Source: Pararobbsia silviterrae (GTDB taxonomy: Bacteria > Pseudomonadota > Gammaproteobacteria > Burkholderiales > Burkholderiaceae). From it: a DNA stretch of 64,000 nt. Positions within the stretch are counted from its first letter, which is position 1. Each line of letters begins with the position of its first letter. A program made the translations under genes and the position numbers. Below the pieces are notes generated by a model. The model saw nothing but the letters and a program-made list of their open reading frames with translations, made no database searches and had not been told where the DNA came from. Below are positions 52,843 through 61,923 of the stretch, in pieces. The DNA is taken from positions 434,001 to 498,000 of the forward strand of contig NZ_RBZU01000002.1 of the NCBI RefSeq assembly GCF_003628125.1. Reading direction: 5' to 3'.

Positions 52843-54318
52843 ATGTTTCTGGCAGCACATGATCACGACAGCGCCGCGCGCGCGCATCTGCTCGACGCGA
52901 ACGGCATCGATACCGGCCATCTCGCGCGCACGCTCGCGCGCGTGATGACGCCTCGGCGCGATTTCGCGGATCTCTATCTGCAGAGCCGAGTGGGCGAAAA
53001 CTGGGTACTGGAGAACGGGGTCGTCCAACGCGTATCGCAATCGTTCGACGACGGCTTCGGTCTTCGCGCGGTCACGGGCGAACGGACCGCGTTCGCGTAT
53101 TCCGAACAGATCGACGCGGATGCACTGGGGCGCGCGGCCGATGTCGTGGTATCGATGAACGACGAGGGCGCGTCGGCTTGTGCGCCCAAGCGTATCGGGT
53201 CCGCGCGCGGCGACCGCGACACGTCGGTGCACGCGTGCTATGCGCCCGTCGACCCGACACGGGATATTTCCGCGCGACACAAGGTCGATCTGCTGCATCG
53301 GCTTGAACACTACGTTCGCGCATTCGATCCCTGCATCGTGGGCGTCTATGCGACGCTCCAGATCAGCTTTGAGCGGATTGCCGTCATGAATACGGACGAA
53401 CGTCTCGCATTCGACGTGCGTCCGCTGACGATGTTGTACGTGCGCGTCGTCGCGGCGCGCGGCGGGCGCACGGAGGCGGCCGCGGGCGGCTTCGGAGGCC
53501 GCTATGGAGCCGATCGATTCGACGACGACCGATTGCGCGCGCTCGCTGAGCGACTGGGCCGTTCCGCCGTCATGAAGCTCGAAGCGGGCGCCGCGCCATC
53601 GGGCGAGTTGACGGTCGTGCTCGCGTCGGGATGGCCGGGGATTCTGCTGCACGAAGCGGTCGGACACGGCCTCGAGGCCGATTTTATTCACCGTCGCGCC
53701 TCGGTCTTCTCAGGCCGCGTCGGCGAGCAGGTCACGGCGCGCGGCATCACGATTGTCGATGACGGATCGATGCACGAGCAGCGGGGCTCGCTGAATCTCG
53801 ACGACGAGGGGACGCCGACGCGCGAAACGACACTGATCGAAGATGGCGTGCTGTGCGGCGCGATGCACGATCTCAAGTCGGCTCGCCTGATGGGATGCGC
53901 GCCGACTGGGAACGGCCGGCGGCAGTCGTTTTCGAGTCTGCCGATGCCGCGCATGACCAATACCTATATGAAGAGCGGTCAGCATGACCCTCAAGAGATC
54001 GTCGAGTCGGTCAAGCAGGGCTTGTTCGTGCAAGACCTCAGCGACGGTCAGGTCGATACCGTCAGCGGCCAGTTCGTGTTCAACGCGTCGCTCGCCTATC
54101 TGATCGAAAACGGCCGTATCACGCGACCGGTCGTCGGTGCGACGCTGATCGGAAACGGTCTGGAGACGCTCAGAAGGGTCTCGATGATCGGCAATGACGC
54201 CGCGCTCGATCCAGGCGTCGCGAACTGCGGCAAATCGGGACAGTCGGTGCCGGTCTGCGTGGGACAACCGACGTTGCGTGTCGACGGGGTGACCGTCGGC
54301 GGCACGCATGCCAATTGA
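52843..54318 (+). CDS. tldD: TldD-like catalytic subunit of the TldD/TldE metalloprotease
   Basis: 491 residues with the zinc-binding HEAVGH motif at 270-275 followed by GLEADF, then MPRMTNTYMKSGQHDPQEI and FVQDLSDGQVDTVSGQF, all TldD hallmarks. The TldD-TldE heterodimer is a cytosolic zinc peptidase with an enclosed chamber. The two genes sit side by side here, whereas in E. coli they are far apart, and this may be a paralogous pair rather than the housekeeping set. A weak 7-bp GC hairpin (54344-54350 with 54364-54370) follows. Confidence 0.92.
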   Translation: MFLAAHDHDSAARAHLLDANGIDTGHLARTLARVMTPRRDFADLYLQSRVGENWVLENGVVQRVSQSFDDGFGLRAVTGERTAFAYSEQIDADALGRAADVVVSMNDEGASACAPKRIGSARGDRDTSVHACYAPVDPTRDISARHKVDLLHRLEHYVRAFDPCIVGVYATLQISFERIAVMNTDERLAFDVRPLTMLYVRVVAARGGRTEAAAGGFGGRYGADRFDDDRLRALAERLGRSAVMKLEAGAAPSGELTVVLASGWPGILLHEAVGHGLEADFIHRRASVFSGRVGEQVTARGITIVDDGSMHEQRGSLNLDDEGTPTRETTLIEDGVLCGAMHDLKSARLMGCAPTGNGRRQSFSSLPMPRMTNTYMKSGQHDPQEIVESVKQGLFVQDLSDGQVDTVSGQFVFNASLAYLIENGRITRPVVGATLIGNGLETLRRVSMIGNDAALDPGVANCGKSGQSVPVCVGQPTLRVDGVTVGGTHAN

Positions 54319-54920
54319 CATCAAGAAACACCAAGAGGGGCGGGCGGCGCGAGCGCTTGAGCGGCGCCGCGCCTCCTAGGCGTATCGCGGCGCGTGGCAT
54401 CGATTGCGACGATCCGCGCGCCGGCGGCCCTCACGCCACATCGCGATACGGCGTGGTTACGACCTATCAGCGGTAACGACGCATCAGCGCGGCAGGCCCA
54501 TTCATCTACGCGCCAACACCGCAAGCCCATTAACACGAAGCGCATTATCCTCTATGCGGTCGGAAATAAAATTCCAAATATCAATTCGCGCATAGCTAAG
54601 CTAAAACCAGAATTGCGGCGCGGTAAGCATCTGCTTATGCTTTGCGCTCAGCGTGCGGATGGGCGTGTGATCCGTCGAACGTCCAGTCATCGATCGATGG
54701 TCGAGGCTGGAATGAAATTGCGCTGAGCCCTCCAAACCGCGTTCCACCATGCTCGAATGTCGACAATGGAACGATCATTGCTTTCGTGGGAGGCGTCGTC
54801 TTTAGCATAGGCGCATGCACAGCGATCAGGCTTGCATGCACCGTGGCTGAAGACATAACGTCTGTTGAATGGCCCGTTATGAGTGCAAGACCCGCTGAAA
54901 TTCGCGTCGAGTCGTCGATG
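54319..54920. other. Intergenic region upstream of the FecI-type sigma gene
   Basis: About 600 bases with no gene I can support. It is AT-rich around 54540-54610, which may hold the sigma gene promoter. I see no convincing Fur box. The sigma coding region could begin at 54879 instead of 54921. Confidence 0.55.
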
Positions 54921-55466
54921 TCGCATCCTGTGTCCGCGTCCGCCCAGCCGCTTGGCGAAAGTCGTCGGACGTTTCTCGCCGGTGAATTTTCGCGCAGTCA
55001 TCGTTGGCTACTCAATGTGATCTGGCGCAAGCTCGGCAATGTGTTCGACGCCGAGGACATCGCATCGTCGTCGTTTATCGAACTCGCAAGCCACGATCCG
55101 GCCAAGATCCGCGAACCGCGCGCGCTGCTGACGACGATCGCGCAACGGCTCGTATTCGACCTCTGGCGTCGCCGTTCGCTCGAACAGGCGTATTTGAGCG
55201 CGCTTGCCGCGGCTGAAACCCACTACGAACTCTCCGAGGAGTCGCGTCTCGAACTCGCGCAGTCGTTGCATGCGATCGACCGCGCGCTCGCCGGCGTTCC
55301 GCTTAAAGCGCGCGAGGCGTTTCTGCTGAGCCAGATCGACGGCATGACCTACGAGGCGATCGCCGAACGGATGCATATCTCGCAGAGCATGGTGCGCAAA
55401 CACATGACGCGCGCGCTCGAAGCGTGTCTGCACGCCACGTCGGTGTCGTCGGGGAGCCCGCGGTGA
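54921..55466 (+). CDS. FecI-type ECF sigma factor
   Basis: 181 residues from ATG 54921 (195 from ATG 54879). Region 2 is seen as HRWLLNVIWRKLGNVFDAED and FIELASHDPAKIREPRALL; region 4 as LPLKAREAFLLSQIDGMTYE-like sequence ending in the helix-turn-helix ERMHISQSMVRKHM. FecI-type factors direct RNA polymerase to promoters of iron-siderophore receptors. The stop overlaps the FecR-type start. No clear ribosome site separates the two start choices; I favour 54921 for length. Confidence 0.88.
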   Translation, partial: SHPVSASAQPLGESRRTFLAGEFSRSHRWLLNVIWRKLGNVFDAEDIASSSFIELASHDPAKIREPRALLTTIAQRLVFDLWRRRSLEQAYLSALAAAETHYELSEESRLELAQSLHAIDRALAGVPLKAREAFLLSQIDGMTYEAIAERMHISQSMVRKHMTRALEACLHATSVSSGSPR

Positions 55467-56431
55467 CAGGTCGTGATTCAGCGGCGCGCAGCGCGCAGGA
55501 AGCCGTGCAATGGGCCGTACAGTTGCGCTCGGGCACGATGTCGGCAAACGAGCGTCATGCGCTCGATCGCTGGCTCGCGGCCAGCGCGGACAATCAGGCG
55601 GCCTGGCATAAGCTCGCCGATTCGCTGAGCGCGCTCGTCGCGCCCGCGGGCGTCGATCACGCGGCGTTTCGCAGCGCGCTGCTCGTCAAGGAGCCGAGTC
55701 GCCGTCGTTTCGTGCTGACAGGCGTGTCGGCGCTCGCGGTGGCGAGCGGCGGCCTCTGGTTCTGGCGGCAAGGCGCCGTCGACGCGTTGCCGGGCGCCGC
55801 GCCCGGTGTCTGGATGCGCACGGCCATCGGCGAGCGCCGCACGTTCGAAGCATCCGGCGGAAGTTCGCTGATGCTCAATGCGCGCAGCGCCGTGCAGGAC
55901 ATCGTATCCGGCGATGTGCATACGTACGCGCTCGACAAGGGGGCCCTCTATATGGATGCGCCCGCGCAGCCGAGCCGCGTGACGCCGGTATCGGTGCGCA
56001 CGCGCGACGGCTATCTCCAGACTCAGTCGGGCGCGTTCGGCGTGACGCTCGTCAAGCAGGGGACGCGCGTGCAGGTCGATCGCGCATACGCCGACATCCT
56101 CACGCTGAGCGGCAATCGCGCTCGCCTGCGCGCCGGCGAGCGCGCGGTCTTCGACCGCAATACGATCTGGCGCGACGCGGCGCACGGGCCGTCGTTCACG
56201 TCGTGGACGCAAGGCCTCTATGTCGCATCGAATACGCCGCTGGGCGACGTCGTCGATGCGCTCGAACCGTATTTGCCGGGCCTCTTGACGATCACCGACG
56301 AGGCGGCGCAACACCGCGTGAGCGGCGTATTCCATCTCGATCGCCCCGAACAGACCCTGCAGCAGATCCAGGACACGCTCGACGTCCATGTCGAGCGCTT
56401 CAGCCGTTATATGACGGTCATTTCCGCCTAA
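55463..56431 (+). CDS. FecR-type sigma regulator (inner-membrane signal relay)
   Basis: 322 residues: cytoplasmic DUF4880-like start (EAVQWAVQLRSGTMSANERHA split by a short gap), one membrane segment near 80-98 (FVLTGVSALAVASGGLWFW), then the periplasmic FecR domain (GERRTFEASGGSSLMLNARS) and a C-terminal STN-like region. The GTG start at 55463 overlaps the sigma stop by 4 nt and has GGGGAG 6 nt upstream. It passes the signal from the ligand-loaded receptor to the sigma factor. Confidence 0.9.
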   Translation: MTGRDSAARSAQEAVQWAVQLRSGTMSANERHALDRWLAASADNQAAWHKLADSLSALVAPAGVDHAAFRSALLVKEPSRRRFVLTGVSALAVASGGLWFWRQGAVDALPGAAPGVWMRTAIGERRTFEASGGSSLMLNARSAVQDIVSGDVHTYALDKGALYMDAPAQPSRVTPVSVRTRDGYLQTQSGAFGVTLVKQGTRVQVDRAYADILTLSGNRARLRAGERAVFDRNTIWRDAAHGPSFTSWTQGLYVASNTPLGDVVDALEPYLPGLLTITDEAAQHRVSGVFHLDRPEQTLQQIQDTLDVHVERFSRYMTVISA

Positions 56432-56593
56432 GACGCGAGATTCCGGCGTCGCATCGCGACGTCGGACGCGGTGCATATTCGACTCCCGCAAAAAATATTT
56501 TCGCGTTTCGGTGTCACTTTTTTCGTCTCGCGCGACATCGCTCATGAGAAGGCACGATCAAGCCGATCGGGCCACGGTCTCTGAGAAACCCGC

Positions 56594-57088
56594 ATGCCGC
56601 AGAGCATTTCCTACGACGCCATCGATCTGAAGATCCTCGATCAGCTTCAGCGCGACGGCAGTTTGTCGATCGCCGACCTCGCCGAGCGCGTCAGTCTGTC
56701 GACGACGCCGTGCTGGCGCCGCGTTCAGCGTCTCGAAGCCGAAGGCACGCTGTTGCGGCGTGTGGCGCTGCTCGACCCGGACAAGCTCAATCTCAAGACC
56801 ACGGCTTTCGTCAGCATCAAGAGTCCGTTGCATTCGAAGGAGTGGCTGACGGCATTCCGCCGCGCGGTCCACGACATTCCCGAGATCGTCGAGGTCCATC
56901 GGATGAGCGGGCATATCGACTATCTGCTCAAGGTGCTCGTGCCGGATATCGGCTTGTACGACGATGTGTACCAGCGACTCATTCATATGATCAATCTTCT
57001 CGATGTCAGCTCGAGCTTCTCGATGGAAGTGCTCAAGCAGACGACGACGCTGCCGCTCGATTACGTGGGACCCGGGCGCGGCGAATGA
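56594..57088 (+). CDS. Lrp/AsnC-family transcriptional regulator
   Basis: 164 residues: helix-turn-helix at about 9-58 (DLKILDQLQRDGSLSIADLA, LSTTPCWRRVQRLEAEG) and an RAM ligand domain (FVSIKSPLHS, VHRMSGHIDYLLKVLV). It lies between the FecR-type gene and the receptor gene on the same strand, which is not part of the standard fecI-fecR-receptor order. Its usual ligands are amino acids. It may add amino-acid control to siderophore uptake or be an unrelated insertion. Confidence 0.92.
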   Translation: MPQSISYDAIDLKILDQLQRDGSLSIADLAERVSLSTTPCWRRVQRLEAEGTLLRRVALLDPDKLNLKTTAFVSIKSPLHSKEWLTAFRRAVHDIPEIVEVHRMSGHIDYLLKVLVPDIGLYDDVYQRLIHMINLLDVSSSFSMEVLKQTTTLPLDYVGPGRGE

Positions 57089-57340
57089 CGATGCGCAGGA
57101 ATGTTTTTCCAAATACAGGCCCGGATATCCCTCGAGTTTGAAAAGGAAATCCATTTTCGACTGCTTAAGCTGTGTTTCGTCGGATCGAGATCGATCGCGG
57201 CGATTGAACCGGACTGAACAGGAATGAACGCCGTTCCGGACGATGCCTTCGTCCTGGAGCGACGACGCAAGAACACGCTTTGCTCGCGACGGGTGAAGCA
57301 CCCAAGCACATCTATTTAGTTATACAAAACGGGGAATCGA

Positions 57341-59761
57341 ATGAACGAGATCAAAAAGGGCGTATCGGCGCGAACGGCGCTACGCCGCACCGCCGCGGCC
57401 TGGGCGGTCGCCCAGATGTTCGTCTCGCTTGGCGCGTACGCGCAGGACAGCACGGTCCGACACGCGTTTCATCTTCCTGCGGGCACGCTCGAATCCACCT
57501 TGCTCAAGATTGCGCAGGAAGGCGGCCAAGACATCTCGTTCGATACCGCAACCGTCGCGCAGCTCAAGTCTGTACCGATCGAAGGTACGTATACGACGGA
57601 CGAGGCGATCGATCGCGCACTGGCGGGCAGCGGTCTCGAACGCGTGACGACGGCGAGCGGCGCCGTTGCGATCCGGAAGTCATCGGGAAACGCTAACGGG
57701 GCGAAGGCGGGGGCCGTCGCGGCCGGCGCCCCGGCAGCGAATGCCAGTGCAGCCGAGCCGGGTACGGACGTCGTGACCGAGCTGCCGCTCGTGAGCGTGC
57801 AGGCGCAGCGCGATAGCCAGGGCAACGGGTATATCAGCGACAATTCGACGACGGCGACGCGCACCGACACGCCGGTCAGCGAAACGCCGCAATCGATCAC
57901 GGTCCTCAATTCCGAGCTGATCCAGCAGCAGAACGCACAGACCATTTCGGAGGTCGTGCGCAATGCGTCGGGCGTTCAGGTGCAGACCACGCCTTTCGCG
58001 GGCGACCAGTACACGATACGCGGCTATGCGGGATCGAACGTGCTCAGCAACGGCCTGCCGCAGATCACATCGGAAGGCGCGTCGTCGCTGATGCCGACGA
58101 TCGGTGTCGCAAGCGTCGAAATCCTCAAGGGCCCGTCGGCGATTCTCGCGGGCACGGCCGAGCCCGGCGGCGTCGTCAATATCGTCAAGAAGACGCCCGA
58201 CGCCGACCCGTTTCATGAAGTCCAGCTCGGCGTAGGTTCGTTCGGCGAGCTGATGGCCGCGATCGACTCGACCGGCGCGCTCACCGACGACAAGAAGCTC
58301 CAGTATCGATTGATCATGTCGGTCGACGGCGCCTCGACGACCGATATGGGCTACGACGGCAAGAAGAATTTCTATTTTTCGCCGAGCATCCGTTGGAAGG
58401 ATGCCGACAACGATTTCATTCTGAATTACACGCGTACCGTTGCGACGATGCCGTTTCCGTCGTTCACCTACGGTGCGAACGGCTCGCCGGTCCGCGATAT
58501 CCCGGATTCTCCGATCGGCAACGCATCGGACCATTTCGGCTTGCAAGAGGACGATCTCACCTACACGTTCGAGCATGATTTCGATTCGCATCTCTCGTTC
58601 ACGTCGAAAGGGCAATACACGCATGCGCGCGACGAGCAGCAGGCCTGGGGCCCCGTCGCGCTGCTGGACGGCGCACCCAACTACGATGCGGTGCTGCTCG
58701 GTTACGACACGCATCAGGTCACGAGCGGATGGGCATTCGACAACTACCTGACCGCAAAATATTCGTTCGGCAAGCTCAAGAGCGTCACGATGGCGGGCTT
58801 CGACTATGTCGACAGCCGCACCGAGCAATATCAGTCGGAAAGCACGGGCATCATGGTCGTGGGCGTCGGCGACGGGTGGGGCACGGCACCGAATGCCCAG
58901 ACCGACGGTCCGTACGACGGCTATACGATCGGCTATCAGGAGTTCGGCGGCTTCATTCAGCAGCAATTCGAATACGAACGCCTGCATATCCTCGCGTCGA
59001 TTCGCGCAAGCAGCTATTGGGCGATGCCGACGTTCTCGACCGATGCGCCGTCGCCGCACGAAACCGCGTACACGCCGAATGTCGGCGTGCTCTACGATCT
59101 GACCGACTGGGTCTCGGCGTATGCGAACTATATGCGCGGCTTCTATCCGTCGACCTTGCTGACCTATCCGGACGGTCAGTTGCCGCCGCAGCAGAGCAAG
59201 CAGATCGAGGCCGGCTTCAAGTTCCACTTCTTCGACGACAAACTGCAGGTCACGACGTCCGCGTTCCGCCAAAGCTATACGAACGCTTATATCAGCGACC
59301 CCGAGCATTACGACTACTACCTCGCCGTACCCGGCATGACGAATCGCGGTTTCGAGATCGACGTCTCGGGCTCGCCGCTGCGCAACGTCAATATGGTCGG
59401 CAGCTATACGTATCTCGACTCGAATCACGCGAACATGGTGACGCAGTTCTGGCTGCCGCATCACACGGCCAGCCTGTGGACGACGTATAACTTCGACACG
59501 GAACTGCTGCATGGTCTCGGCGTCGGTGTGGGGCTCTTCTACACAGGGCGCTACTACGTGGGCGACGACAAGGCGGTTGCAATCGGCAGCCAGGTCGAGA
59601 CCGATCTCGGCGTGTTCTACAAGCGCAAGCAATACACGCTGAATCTGTCGGTCAAGAACCTGTTCAACCGTTACCTCTATGGCACGGGCGCGACGGATCC
59701 GTCGTTCATCCCGCTCGGGCCGTCGCGTACCGTCATGTTGACCGGCGCGTACGACTTCTGA
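57341..59761 (+). CDS. TonB-dependent siderophore receptor with N-terminal STN signalling domain
   Basis: 806 residues. A signal peptide (to about residue 35, GAYAQ) is followed by an STN domain at about 40-112 (FHLPAGTLESTLLKIAQEGG), a linker rich in Ala/Gly, a plug at about 165-285 (SETPQSITVLNSELIQQQNA, GYAGSNVL) and a 22-strand barrel ending in the terminal aromatic (YDF). The STN domain shows it takes part in FecI/FecR surface signalling. GGGGA lies about 5 nt before ATG. The substrate is a ferric siderophore, perhaps made by other microbes, since no biosynthesis genes are here. Confidence 0.92.
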   Translation: MNEIKKGVSARTALRRTAAAWAVAQMFVSLGAYAQDSTVRHAFHLPAGTLESTLLKIAQEGGQDISFDTATVAQLKSVPIEGTYTTDEAIDRALAGSGLERVTTASGAVAIRKSSGNANGAKAGAVAAGAPAANASAAEPGTDVVTELPLVSVQAQRDSQGNGYISDNSTTATRTDTPVSETPQSITVLNSELIQQQNAQTISEVVRNASGVQVQTTPFAGDQYTIRGYAGSNVLSNGLPQITSEGASSLMPTIGVASVEILKGPSAILAGTAEPGGVVNIVKKTPDADPFHEVQLGVGSFGELMAAIDSTGALTDDKKLQYRLIMSVDGASTTDMGYDGKKNFYFSPSIRWKDADNDFILNYTRTVATMPFPSFTYGANGSPVRDIPDSPIGNASDHFGLQEDDLTYTFEHDFDSHLSFTSKGQYTHARDEQQAWGPVALLDGAPNYDAVLLGYDTHQVTSGWAFDNYLTAKYSFGKLKSVTMAGFDYVDSRTEQYQSESTGIMVVGVGDGWGTAPNAQTDGPYDGYTIGYQEFGGFIQQQFEYERLHILASIRASSYWAMPTFSTDAPSPHETAYTPNVGVLYDLTDWVSAYANYMRGFYPSTLLTYPDGQLPPQQSKQIEAGFKFHFFDDKLQVTTSAFRQSYTNAYISDPEHYDYYLAVPGMTNRGFEIDVSGSPLRNVNMVGSYTYLDSNHANMVTQFWLPHHTASLWTTYNFDTELLHGLGVGVGLFYTGRYYVGDDKAVAIGSQVETDLGVFYKRKQYTLNLSVKNLFNRYLYGTGATDPSFIPLGPSRTVMLTGAYDF

Positions 59762-59773
59762 CGCGCGCGATCC

Positions 59774-60550
59774 ATGGCCACCGTCATCATGCCGTCCGAT
59801 ATGCGTGCCGCGCCCGGCGTTCAGGTCCAGTCGTGGCGTCGCGTCGCCGTCGTCGCGCTGGTGACGCTCGCGCATCTCGGCGCCGGATGGTGGCTCGTCG
59901 CGCGCCGGCCCGAACCGGTCCTCGCGATCAGCAAGGGCGCGCCGCCGAATGCGGGGGTGCGCGTCTCGCTCGTCAGCGAGCCGGCTCGGCCGACGCCGAC
60001 ACCGCCCGTGGTGCCGCCGCATACCGAAGCGAAGCCTGAAGCGAAGCCGGTGCCGGTGCCGGTCAAACCTGTGGAAAAGCCCGTGCTCGCCTCGGAACGC
60101 AGCACGGCGACCCGGACGGTCGAGGCACCGCCGCCGCAGACCACCACGCCGACGCCGCCTGTTGCACCGGCGCCCGAAACGACGGCCGCCGCCGCGCCCG
60201 CTCAATCGGCCGCGCCCGCGCCGCAAGGTACGCCCGACGCCGCGGCGCTCGCGCTACCCAAGCCGATCGGCGACGCGCAACTACACGAGCTCGGGTGTGT
60301 GATTCCGGCGCCCGTCTATCCGTCGGCGGCGCGTCGCATCGGACGCGAAGGCACGGTGTCGGTCGCCATCACGATCGATCGCGCCGGACGATTCAGCGCG
60401 GTATCGGTGCTGCATTCGAGCGGCTATGCCGACCTCGACCAGGCTGCCGTCGACGCGGTATCGCGCGGACATTGCTCGCCGTATGTCGAAGACGGCATCG
60501 CGCGCACGGTCACCGCGGCACAGCGTGTCGCGTTCGGCCTCGGCAACTGA
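59774..60550 (+). CDS. tonB: TonB energy-transducing protein
   Basis: 258 residues: a membrane anchor near 22-42 (VAVVALVTLAHLGAGWWLVA), a Pro/Glu/Lys/Ala-rich periplasmic spacer from about 70 to 145, and the C-terminal TonB fold (IPAPVYPSAARRIGREGTVS, SGYADLDQAAVDAV). It starts 12 nt after the receptor stop, so this receptor seems to come with its own TonB complex. Confidence 0.92.
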   Translation: MATVIMPSDMRAAPGVQVQSWRRVAVVALVTLAHLGAGWWLVARRPEPVLAISKGAPPNAGVRVSLVSEPARPTPTPPVVPPHTEAKPEAKPVPVPVKPVEKPVLASERSTATRTVEAPPPQTTTPTPPVAPAPETTAAAAPAQSAAPAPQGTPDAAALALPKPIGDAQLHELGCVIPAPVYPSAARRIGREGTVSVAITIDRAGRFSAVSVLHSSGYADLDQAAVDAVSRGHCSPYVEDGIARTVTAAQRVAFGLGN

Positions 60551-60635
60551 ATTCCATGTGCCCGCGTGTCGCCCCGACCGGACACGCATGGCGAGCACGC
60601 CCATCGCATCAGTCATTTAGCAAGCGGAGCAGCGG

Positions 60636-61454
60636 ATGAATCACTACGGCTTTATCAATGTATGGCAGCAGGGCGACTTCGTGACGCGCGCGATCGTCAT
60701 CGCGCTGGCGGCGATGTCGATCGCATCGTGGTCGGTGCTCCTGATTCGTCTCGTGGCGGTCAGCCGTCTGCGCGCGATGACGGCGACCATGCGGCGCGCG
60801 TTCTGGTCCGCGGCCGACTTCGACGCCGGCATCGCGAATCTCGGGCCGTCGATCGCCAATCCCTATCGCGATCTGGCGCTTGCCGCGCGCGAAGCCAGCG
60901 AACAACGCTTCGACGATCAGGCGATGCTCTACGGATCGCTCGACGCGAACGAATGGATGTCGCGATGCCTGAAGGATGTGTTCGACGATCACGTCGCGCG
61001 TCTTCAGGGCGGCCTTGCCGTACTCGCGTCGATCGGCAGCACGGCGCCGTTCGTCGGTCTGTTCGGCACCGTCTGGGGGATCTATCACGCACTGGTGTCG
61101 ATCGGGGAATCGGGGACCGCGAGTCTCGATCACGTCGCGGGGCCGGTGGGCGAATCGCTCGTGATGACCGCGTTCGGCTTGTTCGTCGCGATTCCCGCCG
61201 TGCTGGGCTATAACGCGGCGTCGCGCGGCAACAAGGCCGTGATTCACCGCATGATGCGATTCATGCACGAATTGCACGGCTATTTCATCGTGGGCAATTC
61301 GCCGAGCGCGCCGCGTCGCCCGAGTGCGAATGCGCCGGCGGCGGCGACCGTGCGCGCCGCGAAGACCGACGACGCGCTCGCCGCCGCACCCGACGCCGTG
61401 GCGCGGCGCGCGAACGGCGATGGCGGTACGCCGCTCGCGGCCACGACACACTAA
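60636..61454 (+). CDS. exbB: ExbB proton-channel subunit
   Basis: 272 residues of the MotA/TolQ/ExbB family with three membrane segments: near 20-45, 125-150 (STAPFVGLFGTVWGIYHAL) and 165-190 (MTAFGLFVAIPAVLGYNAA). GGAG lies before ATG. The last 40 or so residues are Ala/Arg-rich and unusual in length. With ExbD it feeds proton-motive force to TonB. Confidence 0.92.
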   Translation: MNHYGFINVWQQGDFVTRAIVIALAAMSIASWSVLLIRLVAVSRLRAMTATMRRAFWSAADFDAGIANLGPSIANPYRDLALAAREASEQRFDDQAMLYGSLDANEWMSRCLKDVFDDHVARLQGGLAVLASIGSTAPFVGLFGTVWGIYHALVSIGESGTASLDHVAGPVGESLVMTAFGLFVAIPAVLGYNAASRGNKAVIHRMMRFMHELHGYFIVGNSPSAPRRPSANAPAAATVRAAKTDDALAAAPDAVARRANGDGGTPLAATTH

Positions 61455-61472
61455 GCGAAGCGGAGTCTTCTC

Positions 61473-61922
61473 ATGTCGATGAACCTCGAAAGCGGCCACG
61501 ACGGCGATCTCGTCACGGACATCAATATGACGCCGCTGATCGACGTCATGCTCGTGCTGCTGATCATCTTCATCATCACGCTGCCCGTGATGACGCATGC
61601 GCTCAAGGTGGATCTGCCCAAAGCGGCGAGCGACCCGGTCAAGACCGATCAGCACGATATCGATCTGTCGATCCGCGCGGACGGATCCGTCGCATGGAAC
61701 AAGGTGTCGGTCGACGACGCCACGCTCGCCGCCGACATGGCCGCCGCGGCCGCGCAAAGCCCCTTGCCCGATGTGCGCATTTATGCGGACGCGCATGTCG
61801 AGTACGGTCGTGTCGCGCGGGTGCTGTCGGCGGCTCAGCATGCGGGGCTTTCGAATCTCGACTTCGTGACCGAGCCGGAATCGGGTACGTCCGCTCCCGG
61901 CTCCACGCAAACGGCGCATTGA
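61473..61922 (+). CDS. exbD: ExbD proton-channel subunit
   Basis: 149 residues: short cytoplasmic start, one membrane segment at about 21-41 with the proton-carrying Asp24 (NMTPLIDVMLVLLIIF), then the periplasmic ExbD domain. GGAG precedes ATG. The next gene begins 1 nt after its stop. Confidence 0.92.
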   Translation: MSMNLESGHDGDLVTDINMTPLIDVMLVLLIIFIITLPVMTHALKVDLPKAASDPVKTDQHDIDLSIRADGSVAWNKVSVDDATLAADMAAAAAQSPLPDVRIYADAHVEYGRVARVLSAAQHAGLSNLDFVTEPESGTSAPGSTQTAH

Positions 61923-61923
61923 C

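Noticed and set aside
54394-54726. Short open frame of 110 codons upstream of the sigma gene
   Set aside because: Composition and lack of ribosome site or motif suggest chance.
54319-54920. Possible Fur box or small RNA upstream of the FecI-type gene
   Set aside because: AT-rich stretches exist but no sequence close to the Fur consensus and no convincing hairpin with T-tract.
57680-60226. Very long open frame on the minus strand (about 850 codons) opposite the TonB receptor and tonB
   Set aside because: Arg/His-rich composition typical of the complement of high-GC coding sequence; no family resemblance; the plus-strand receptor is unmistakable.
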